Below, piece after piece: positions 35,551 through 44,803 of a stretch of 51,238 bases of DNA (the first letter of the stretch is position 1; every line of letters starts with the position of its first letter). Source of the DNA: Peribolospora baueri (lineage: Eukaryota > Basidiomycota > Peribolosporomycetes > Peribolosporales > Peribolosporaceae); the NCBI GenBank assembly GCA_029717555.1, contig JAMDHS010000122.1, positions 1-51,238 on the forward strand, read 5' to 3'. The notes beneath the pieces were generated by a model. It saw only the letters and a list, made by a program, of their open reading frames with translations, was not told the DNA's origin and searched no databases. The translations under genes were made by a program, and so were the position numbers.

Positions 35551-36534
35551 ATGGCTGCTCAAGGTGAGCGGGCACTCTTCTTTGTCTTTGTCTCTTTTAT
35601 GCACATATAATTCTCATTTCTGGCCCAGGCCGCTCCGAAGCTGACTCCATGCCGCCCGCTCAGGCTCGTCGTCGTCGCTCTACAGCGCAGTGGACAGGGT
35701 ACCTCTGATAAAGAACCCCGGCTTGCGGGTACCGCCACTTGTGAGCACCTCCTTTCCCCGATCTTTCTTGCACTGATCTGTCTTTTGTTCTTCTCAATAC
35801 GTTGGCTCACTCGACTCATGACTCGCTCGCCCCCGCTTGTCGAATGGACCGGTCATTTTTGCCTGTCATCCACATGCCCTCCCAGGTCACCCTTCCTCAA
35901 GACATCCATCCTTTGCCGGACGACGTGCGGGCGTATGTGAGTGTGGATCTCCGTTTTTCTTTCTTTACCTCTGATCCTCTCCGTCCAAGACATGGTTCTA
36001 CTTTCACATCTCTTCCGATTGGAACTGACGTCCCCTTCTATTTGCGTTTGCCCCCCTCAGTTCGTCTACCCCTTCTCCCTCGAGTCCTACGTACTCCAAC
36101 CCCCACCCCTGCACGCCCCTCCTAGCCTCCCCACGCCGCCTTACCTAGCTTCCCGTCCATCCGCACACCCTTCACCCCCCACATATACCTCCTCCGCCTC
36201 GCTCGAAGCCCTGCATGCGAGGCACAAGGAGTACCTCGCTGAGAGGCAGAGGGAGAAGGAGAGGAGGAGGAAAGAGGCGTTGAGGAGGGTGGCGCCGGGG
36301 TGGGAGGAGGGGATGGGCGTGTTGGAGCCTACCAGGGCTGGCACGAGTTCCGGCACGGCGGCAGCCGGGATGGTATCAGCGAACGCAGGTGCGGGCGGAC
36401 AAAGGCAAGGGCGAGGACAAGGGCACGAAAGGAGCAGGAGCGTGCTGGACCACTTGGTGGACCACTTGGCGGCTATGGACGCCAGGGGTAGCGGACGCTC
36501 TGAGGATCCGCAGGTTTCCGAGCCGCTAGTATGA
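35551..36534 (+). CDS. Unrecognised fungal protein with a conserved-looking core
   Basis: Four exons keep phase: 35551-35563, 35664-35740, 35886-35936 and 36061-36534; 204 residues. The N-terminal third reads SSSSLYSAVDRVPLIKNPGL and VPPLVTLPQDIHPLPDDVRA then YFVYPFSLESYVLQPPPLHA; this compact, aromatic and proline-rich block looks like a conserved small domain, but I cannot name it. After a Pro-rich linker comes a highly charged helix (LEALHARHKEYLAERQREKE RRRKEALRR, split here) of coiled-coil character, then a Gly/Arg-rich tail with RSRSVLDHLVDHLAAMDARG. No signal peptide or membrane helix. Alternative acceptors in exon 2 exist; the one chosen gives an open, in-phase product. It converges on the Nudix gene, with 318 bases between stop codons. 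Confidence 0.6.
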
Positions 36535-36852
36535 TGATGCGAGTCCGATGGACTAGAATGGTACGGCATGGGCATTTGCCGGGTCGTCTCGCCCTCCTTG
36601 CCCGCATGACTTTGCAGAACTTCGATACCCTTTCCATCGTTTTTGCGAGATCACGCGCAGTCCAGTCCGAGCGACGAGGAGATGCGTCGGCGAGAGAAAA
36701 AAATCCCTTAGATACGTGCGATTCCGACCGTCCAAAAAGAGTGGGTATCTACCAACAGACGGACGATGAGTAGTGGACAGTGGACCATCTGCTTTCTGCT
36801 CCCCGCCGACCATCTCTGAATCCTCTTCGAAGTCGCCTTCGCAGGGCCAAGT
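36535..36852. other. Convergent intergenic region
   Basis: Holds the 3' flanks of the unrecognised gene (+) and the Nudix gene (-). Nothing else seen. Confidence 0.4.
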
Positions 36853-38421
36853 CTAGAGCTTCGCCTTTGCATCCTCCTCCTCCTCCTTCTCCTCCCACCG
36901 ACACTCTTCCCCAATCCAAACCCTAGCGCCGACCGTACCTTCGTCCGCCTTGCGGATCTTGAGATCAGGCAGGACGAAGCTCGCCCCCGCCGCCCCATCC
37001 ACGCTGCTGGCGCCTGAATCCAGTCCGCGCCGGTCCAGGCCGCGAACGACGAGTCCTCCGCCGAGGGAGCGGGGGCGAGGGGTGACGAGCATGCGGTTGA
37101 GCGGCGGCGCGCTTGTCGTCTTCTTCTCCGTCGACGCGGATGCGAAGGAGGAGTGAAGGTGGTCGCCCTGCAGGACGAGTGGGAAGACGGGTGAACCGTC
37201 TTCATCCTTCGACGGCACTGCGGCCTGGATGACACCCTCTGGCTCGGTGGTCGAAGGTTTCGTCCATCCCCCTTCACCGGGTGAAAAACGCAGTCCGAAC
37301 CTGACATCCTCGACGGTCTTAAAGGGTAACAGGTCGGCGAGGATGTAGAACTGAGGCGGGTAGAGCGTGATCTTGTCGTGCAAGGCGAGGGAGATGGCAC
37401 GGAGCGGGGTGAGGAAGGAGAGCGAGGTCGTCTCGGTTCCGTCCGGAGCGAGGACAATCTCGGAGCGCGACGTCGTCCCATTTTCTGGGTCAGACGGAGA
37501 CGGAGGGGTGGCGGCGTCGCCGGAAGAGGCGAGCCGAAGCAAGCCGGCAGGACCGAGCGCGTCGGGCTGAACGGCGGTGATGAAGAACTGGGCGTTGAAG
37601 CGCTTCCCGGGAACGGTGCGCGGAGTGATCCAGTTTGTATGATGGAGCAGCGTCGGGAGGGGAAGGCCTTCAGGGGCGCCTGAAGATGAGGTGGACAGGC
37701 GAAGGAAAATGTTGGTCAAGAGAGGACAAAAGGCTGTTGGATCGTCGTGGACCTGTGATGACGCGAAAAGATGGCGGTTTAGATAACCTAGACTACGCAG
37801 CCGGGGGAGAGATAGAGACGTCGGATAACTCACCCTCTCTCTGAGATTCTTCCAGCCGTTCTCCGTCTCGCCCACGTCGGCGCACCCGACGGCGCGGGTC
37901 ATTCCCGCGCGGACCTCCGGAGGCGCTGATCCGAGTATCTGTTCCTGCGGGAAGAGCATGAGCCCGGTCTCCTCAAAAGTCTCCCTCAGCGCGCACACGA
38001 CATGGTCCAGCATTCCCCCTCCCCCTTCCGCTGATGGAGATCCGTTCTCGGGCGCGTCGCGAAGGCGCTCCTTGGCGAACGCGGCGTCAGCAGCGTCAAG
38101 GGCGCCGCCAGGAAAGACATGGGCGTCCCTGAAGCTGCTGCCGTCTCGAGCTGTGCGGCGGAGCATGAGGACCGTGTAAGAGTAGCCATCTGGGGCCGGA
38201 CGGGAGAGCGGGCAGAGGACGATGAGACTGGCGGAGGCGATGGGCTTCGCGGGCTCCCTCTTTGGCTTGGGGGCGCCTGTGGTTGACGGGCGGGGCATGG
38301 CGCGTGCGGGTGCTGAGTACGACGCTTGCGATCGAGCGTGAGACGGTAGAGGCGGTGCTGCTATTGACGACGCGAGTCGAGAACAGGATAGAGGACGGAG
38401 GAGGACGAGCGATGCTCGCAT
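36853..38421 (-). CDS. NUDT19-like Nudix hydrolase (acyl-CoA/CoA diphosphatase family)
   Basis: NUDT19-type enzymes cleave CoA and acyl-CoA to a phosphopantetheine and 3',5'-ADP, typically in peroxisomes. The core PIASASLIVLCPLSRP, VLMLRRTARDGSSFRDAHVF and PGGALDAADAAF precedes the Nudix residues ALRETFEETGLML (REUxEExG). A stretch of about 40 residues splits the GG from RETFEETG, the family's known insert. Later come LLHHTNWITPRTVPGKRF and FFITAV, typical of the family. The protein ends KAKL; AKL is an accepted peroxisomal PTS1 variant. Starts are possible at 38502, 38421 and 38298; from 38421 the leader MRASLVLLRPLSCSRLASS is basic and hydroxylated, like a mitochondrial presequence. An 81-base GT-AG intron (37753-37833) has no stop and a length divisible by three, so its retention stays in frame. 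Confidence 0.85.
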   Translation of the reverse strand: MRASLVLLRPLSCSRLASSIAAPPLPSHARSQASYSAPARAMPRPSTTGAPKPKREPAKPIASASLIVLCPLSRPAPDGYSYTVLMLRRTARDGSSFRDAHVFPGGALDAADAAFAKERLRDAPENGSPSAEGGGGMLDHVVCALRETFEETGLMLFPQEQILGSAPPEVRAGMTRAVGCADVGETENGWKNLRERVSYPTSLSLPRLRSLGYLNRHLFASSQVHDDPTAFCPLLTNIFLRLSTSSSGAPEGLPLPTLLHHTNWITPRTVPGKRFNAQFFITAVQPDALGPAGLLRLASSGDAATPPSPSDPENGTTSRSEIVLAPDGTETTSLSFLTPLRAISLALHDKITLYPPQFYILADLLPFKTVEDVRFGLRFSPGEGGWTKPSTTEPEGVIQAAVPSKDEDGSPVFPLVLQGDHLHSSFASASTEKKTTSAPPLNRMLVTPRPRSLGGGLVVRGLDRRGLDSGASSVDGAAGASFVLPDLKIRKADEGTVGARVWIGEECRWEEKEEEEDAKAKL

Positions 38422-38968
38422 GGGGGACCGAGGATGACTATGAAGGTGAAAGTTGGTGGTCCAAGCGCCGCCGCCCCCTTCGCTTTCTTCTTCCCCGCAC
38501 ATTCAGCCGGCCCGGCTGCTGGCCGTCTCCGGCCCGTGCGCTGATCGGCACGTGATTCCGCGTCTACTGCGGCACCTCCACCGAGCCCCTGAGCCTCGAG
38601 GAGGGCGCGGTGGACGTTGGACTTGGGGCAGTCAGTTGAGCCATCAGTGGAACATCCTCGCCGCCTTCTTCTACTCCCCCTTCTCCTACCAGGCCTTACC
38701 TTTGCCAGCTCAACCGGTGCACCGCTCGTGTTGCGTGGCGTCTCACCTCTGAGCGGATCGCCGCGCTCACCGTGCTCGCCGTTTGCTTGGTCCGCGGGGC
38801 GAAGCGAGGGGAGCGGCATCGACGGACGACCTCTTCGACGCTTCGACGTTTGACTTGACGACACGACTTGAGCAGATACGATACGACTCCTCTGATATCC
38901 TCTCTCGGATTGACTACCAACCGCTTCTGGGCGCCCTCGAAACGTTGTCCGCAACGAAACGTCACGCA
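38422..38968. promoter_or_regulatory. Divergent promoter region, Nudix and arrestin-like genes
   Basis: About 550 bases separate start codons on opposite strands (less if the Nudix start at 38502 is used). No clear TATA box. Confidence 0.4.
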
Positions 38969-41900
38969 ATGTTCGCTCCACCCTTGCGGCCCTCGTTTTC
39001 AACATCGATGGCTCGGCCGCCATCTAGAGCGCGCACTCTGTCCTGGTCCCACCCCACCGCCTTGCCTCCTCCGCCCTCCGCCATCGACTCCTACCCAGAT
39101 CTCGCCGAAGCACTCCTCTCTACCTCACCGGGCGACAACGGCCCGTCACTGAACGTCCAGGAAGGCGGGCCCGAACGCCCTCTCTCCCTCGACGCCGTCA
39201 CCAAACACCCGAAGCTACGCCTTGAGATTGTCTCGGGCAGCACCATCTTCAGGGCCGGTGGGGAGATCACCGGGAGGCTCGAGGTCGGCTGCTCGGCTAG
39301 TAAAGGCTTGAGGCTCGGCGAGATCGGCATCGAGGTTGAAGGGGTCGAGGGTGAGCTTGAACGCGTATTAGCGGACGACTCTCCTTGAAATTTTGCATTT
39401 CGATGACCGTGTTTTGGCCCTTGTTCTCTGTCCGTCCCCGCTCCCTTTTTCAGAGCTCACTTCCCGCGACCACGCGGCGACCCAGTCCTTCCTCTTCTCC
39501 CACCTCCTTTTCCAAGGCGAGCATCTCCCTCCGTCCAACGCTGTTCTGCCGAGCGCGCCTACAGGTGGGTACTGGACGGCGCGAAAGGGAAAGACAACGT
39601 TCCCTTTCGCTCTCAAGATCCCTCTCACTTCCCCTTCCTCGGTCGTGTTTGCCGGCAACGCCTGTCTCCGTTACACTCTCAAGGCGACGGCGCAATGCTG
39701 GTGGAACGACAGCAAGAGCGTCGTGACCGCACGCAGGGACGCGTTTGTAGTGGAGCAGTGGCATGATCAGTTCAATCCCATATACAAGCAGCCCATCGAG
39801 GTCGTGGGTGATACGAGGGTCTTCATGGGCGGACACGGCGCCATCTGGCTCGAGGCTGGCCTGACGGAGAGGCTGTTTTGGGGAGGAGGAACGATGATCG
39901 TTCGGATCGGGGTCAAGAACAACACGAGGAGGACTGTTAGTGTTGCGTTTGCTCTCCTGCCTCCCACTTTTTTCTGACCGAGGGCTAATGACCAAACTTC
40001 CACCTCCGTTCTGCTCAGATTTCCGGCGTGAAAATCAATCTCGCCCGTAGGCTTGTTTTTCCCACCGCCTCATCCTCTTCTGCGCCCCCTTCTGCCGCAC
40101 TAGCGCCGCAGATCACCGAGGTCGTCTCAGAGTCCAAGTTCCACGGTCGCGAATACGAGTTTGCAGCCGGAACAGAGGCGGTTACGAATGTCAATGTCGA
40201 GGTGCACAAGGACCTTAGGACGGTCAGGAAGACGAAGACGTTCGAGGTGCAGTGCTTGGTGTTGGTAAGCTTGATGCTGGGCACTTTCGCGTGGGTATTT
40301 CTTTCCTCAGCACGTCTCTCACCTCGCCTCTGCTTTTGGGACGACGAGTGGGCTCACTATGTGATGGTTTGACTTTGCGCTGCTCGTATTCAGCAAGGAC
40401 CTCACCGTCGAAATCCCCGTGTACGTCGCTCACACGGCGTCCATCCAGCATCCAGCCGAGGCGACGTTGGATGATCTACAGCCGCACCTGCACCACCACC
40501 ACCATTTGCACCCCCATCATCAGTACCCCGACGAATTCGCCCCGCCACCGCCGCCGTCACGCTCTTACACCGCCCCTCAACTCTCCGGCCCTCAATCTGC
40601 GAACCCGCTCCCCTTCCCTCAGCCATGGTTCGGCCAGTACGACCCGTCGGGCATACCTCCACCCGGCAGATCTGGGTCTGCGGCCATGCAGCCTGCCTCC
40701 CCGTACGGAGCGCCGTATCTGTCCGCCTCTCCGGCGGCCAGTACACCTCCATACGACCCGCAGGCGATGCAACCTGCCGTGTCGCCTTTCCAGGGTCAAG
40801 TCCCGCCCGTTCAGCAACTCGCGCAACAGGACTGGCCGCAAGCCGTGTATGCGAATCAGGCTCCTCGACCCGCTTCGAGCCACGAAATTCATGGGCCAAC
40901 GAGTGTTGGAGGATATTTACCTTCTCTTCAAAACGCAGAGCAGATGTACGCCAACCAAGGCCCCTCCCAACAGCAGCATGGCATGCTGGAGATCGTTCCG
41001 TCTCCCTCGTCTCATCCGTCGCCTCTGCAACAAATCGCCTCGCAGCAACGAGCCCAGTCCATCTCTCCTCAACCAACTTCTCCGCAGCAGTTCCAACGGG
41101 ACCGCTTGCCGACCGCTCGGGCTTCGCCAAAGGGTTCGGCGTTCGGTATCACCAATGAGCAGGCGAGACGCTTGTCATTGTCGCCTCCCAGGAAGAGCGG
41201 AGAAGGCCGCAACCCGGCGGGTCCTGTCCAGCAGCAGGGCTCCCCCGGTCCGAGGCCGTCCAGTCGCGAATCAGATCCTGCCGTCACCAAATCCTATCTG
41301 CCTCCCATGCCCATGGCTCAACCCGTGCCCCATTCTCAGTCACCGGCGCAGCTCCAGCCTTCTTCGTCCCCCGTGGAGCCACCGGCCTCCCCAATGGGCC
41401 TGTCCACAATAGACGAGGATGGAGAGTCACAAGCCGGGACGATTCGAAGCGTTAAGCCATCAGGCTCGCTGGCGGGGAGCGTGACGAAAGAGGAAGTGGC
41501 CAAGCTCGAGGCTCTGGCGGATGCGGAGGAGGAGGAGCAGGCGAGGAGGGAGGTGGAGGTGCTGGCGAGGAAGATGGGCATCGAGATCGACCCGAACGAC
41601 GACAAGCCTTTACCCGTTTCGCCCTTACTCAGTGAGCGGCAGAGGGCGCTCATAGCCAACCGACCGAAGGCGAGCGATCTGTTCAGCGCAGCGCAGAAGC
41701 AAGGAAACGTGGAGGCATCCCGTTCCCTTTCGCCCCAAGGACAGCGCGCCCGTGCCGGGAGCCTTCGTTCCGAGGAAGGGCTCCAAGCGTTGGAGAACAG
41801 GCTGAGTAGATCCACATCACGAGCCGTGTCTGCAGCTTCGCTCATACCTCCGCGGCAGGACTCCAACGGTCCCGCGCATCGCCCCACCAGTCCGCTATCG

Positions 41901-43736
41901 CGCAAACGTAGTGGCGAAGCGTGGACGTTGGCGGCCGTGGGCAAGGACAAGGACAAGGAGGGTTCAGCTCTGAGGTCGGAAGCAGAGAAACGCAAGCAGA
42001 AGGAGAAGGAGCTGACTTTGGAGAGGGAGAGGCAGAAAGAGAAAGATGCGGAGCTGAAGCGGCGGATGGAGAGGGAGAAGGCGGAGAAGGCGGAGATGGA
42101 GCGGAGGGAGCGGGAGCGTCTCCTTGAGAGGCAGAGGAAGGAGGCGGAGATGGCGAGGGAAAGGGAGCTGGAGTTAGAGCGAGAGCGAGAGTTCGAGCGG
42201 CAGAGAGGGGCGGAGCGTCAGCGCCGGAGGGACGAGGAGAGGAGGAAGGAGAGGGAGATGGCTGAGCGAGCTGCCGCCGCTCGGGCACGAGAGAGGAAGA
42301 ACAGCGCCACGAGTGCCGTCGCCGACGGTCCGCGACCCTCCGGAGCGAGCGACGGCAAACGAAGCGCCGGTTCGAAGGGAGGCGAACGCAAGATCATCGA
42401 TCCGAAGGAGGCCGCCGAGCTGCGCAAAGGCGCCGTCGGTCGCGTCGGCGATTGGCTTAACTACGCATCTCCTAACGCCTCTGCCAGCCCTGCTTCACCC
42501 GTTTCACCGTCCCCTTCAGCGCTCGCATCAATCCAACGCGATGCGCATCGCAATTCCAAGCCTTCCCCTTCCTCTCCTCCCCCTCCCCCCCCTAAGGCCG
42601 CGCTCGCCTTCCCTCAGAAACGCGCCTCCGTCTCCTCGACAGCCTCGTCGCTTAGGTACAACCTGGTAGATGACGGCGATGACGAGCCGCCGGTCCTATC
42701 CGCGGACTTGCGCCAGCTCATTGACGGCTCCATGTCGTCTCGCAGAAACCTTGGCAAGGCGCTCGAAGAGCATCCTTTCGTCAGGAGGCTGTCAACAGGT
42801 TCGGCGCAGAAGGAAGAGACCGGTTCAAACAGGACCACCTCGTTGGGCCAGCCGTCCTCCCCGCCTTCGCAGGGCTACCGTCGTAGGGCGCGCGTCGAGT
42901 CTTTGCAGTCGCCCTCTGCAGCCGTGTCGGACGTCGGTGTGACTGCGGGTCTCTCGCGCACCAAGGCCGTTCGACGCACGTCTCTTCCCGCTGACGCGAA
43001 GCACGATACATCGTCGCGTCGACCGGAAGCCGACGGGGACGGCGAGGATGCGTCCCAAATTCCATCGTCGGTGCGGGCGATGCTCCTCGCGGCGCCTGAC
43101 CTGTTGTCCAAGTACGACGTCCGCTCGGCGCGTGGTGGAAGGGGAGGACGGGTGACTTCGGCCGCGTCTTTGTGGGCCGAGCGTCTGGCGAAAGAGAAGG
43201 AGGAGGAGGTGAAATCGGTGGCGGTCAAGCCCAAGGCATTGAACGTCGGGCCGTTCGTCGACTTTAGCCGATCTTCGACTGACAAGATCGTCGGCCAAAC
43301 TTCGAGGTCGAACAACGACGCCGCGTCGTCTCCGTTGGTGACTTCTTCGCCCCCGGCGATCAAGTCGCCCAAGTCGCCGACGGCGCATCTGAAGAGCGCT
43401 CCCGCGCTAGGCTTCCTGAACACTACGATGCCAAAGGCACAGTTCTCCGCCACGGCGGCGGCGACGACGACGGATCGCTCTTCAAGGAGGTGGACGGTGG
43501 ACTACCACTCGCCCGGTTCGGCGGCCACGGATGTGACCGGCGAAGACGGGGCGACGAATGCGAAGGCGAAGGCGAAGGCGGACAGGGACGTTGGCGAAGA
43601 AGGGGTGGGAGGGAAAGCTTTGGAGAGGATGACGAGCATGGGAGGCAAGGGCACCACGAGGGCCATCGGGCAGGAAAAGCTGAGGGAACTCAAAGCGCTC
43701 TACGAGAGGCAGGACGGCGGGCTCGCGGGGCGGTGA
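38969..43736 (+). CDS. Arrestin-like protein with long charged-helix C-terminal region
   Basis: Arrestin-related proteins act as adaptors that bring ubiquitin ligases to membrane transporters for endocytosis. Four exons keep phase: 38969-39350, 39454-39935, 40019-40290 and 40394-43736; 1,492 residues. Arrestin N-domain signals include LRLEIVSGSTIFRAGGEITG, RLEVGCSASKGLRLGEIGIE and an acidic VEGVE turn; C-domain signals include GGGTMIVRIGVKNNTRRTIS, GVKINLARRLVF and FAKDLTVEIPVYVAHTASIQ. A His-rich run (HLHHHHHLHPHH) and Pro/Gln/Ser-rich disorder follow. Residues about 910-1015 form a long Glu/Arg/Lys helix (KEKDAELKRRMEREKAEKAE), probably a single alpha helix or coiled coil. The last 470 residues are disordered and Ser-rich, with conserved-looking patches near PSSVRAMLLAAPDLLSKYDV and GQEKLRELKALYERQDGGLA. 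No PPxY motif was noticed; TPPYDP is near but not the same. Confidence 0.82.
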
Positions 43737-44803
43737 CGAGGGTGCATCGTATCGTATCGTGCCTGCCACGCCTCACTCGGTCGGATGCACGGGAGGGAGG
43801 GAGAGGAATTGGAGAAGGAAAGAGAGACCGATGATGGATGGACGACTTGACTATACCCCGGCCGCGGGCTCATCCGACTCGCCCGCCACGCCACGCTGCC
43901 TCGGGACAGTTCTTCTCTTCACCCATTCTATTTTCTTTTACAGAACGAAATCCATACCTTCCTCTCTCAAACCTCTCCTTACTTTACTTACTGCCTTCCC
44001 TTCCGAAGCGCTCGAATGGGGGAAATCTCTCCGTTCAGCTCGGGTGTGTGTGCCAGGAAAGGATTCACCTGTTCGTACTTTCCTTTCGTACTTTCGCCCT
44101 GCTCTCCTCCCTCGCTCGCTCGCTCGCCTGCTCGTCGCATGCCGAGAATACATTGCCGCCACAATTTCTTTTTAAAAAAATTATTTCTGAAGGGGTAGGA
44201 CCCAGAGGGCTGCTGGACGCGAAAGGCGTAAAAGAAATGCGGATTGTGCATGGGTAGGTAGCGGTCCTCGGAGGGGACGAACGAACGAGGGACGGACGGA
44301 CGGCTGATTCACGTCTCCAGACGGGAAAAGGACCAAGGCGGACGTACGGACGGACGGAGGACGGGGACCTAGAATACAGATGCGGCGACAAGCGACAGCG
44401 ACGACGGAGAGCGGAGCGGACTTGGGACGGACGCGGGAGGGTAGATAGAAGAAGGAGGGACCGCCGTGTGTCTAAACCCTCGATCGTGCATGGTAAGTAC
44501 GAGTGCCAAAGGGGGAGAGAGAGGGGTGGTTTACCAAAGGGAGAATGAGAGAGAACGGTGACGGGCAAGTCCAGGGGAAGCAAGGATCGGAAAGCGAAAG
44601 AAAGAAAAATCCAGAGGGGAGATACGAACCGAGGGTAAAGCGAGAGAAGACCATTTCATCGAGCGGGGGATAGCAAAGGAAGAGGCTTCTCCTCCATCCC
44701 AATCCCATTCCATTCCATCCCATTCCATCCAAAATGACCGACGCGGGAGAGAAAAAAAAAACCTAGCGGTGAGAGCAAAAGGAAACCGGCGCGGGGGCGG
44801 CGT
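43737..44803. other. Convergent intergenic region
   Basis: About 1.07 kb between 3' ends of the arrestin-like (+) and transcription factor (-) genes. Contains poly-A/T stretches near 44170 and 44750 and ACGG-rich runs near 44290-44360. No gene seen. Confidence 0.4.

Noticed and set aside
40402-41412. Frames of 242 and 386 codons over the arrestin C-terminal exon
   Set aside because: They overlap a phase-consistent exon of the arrestin-like gene and show only Arg/Pro/Ser bias.
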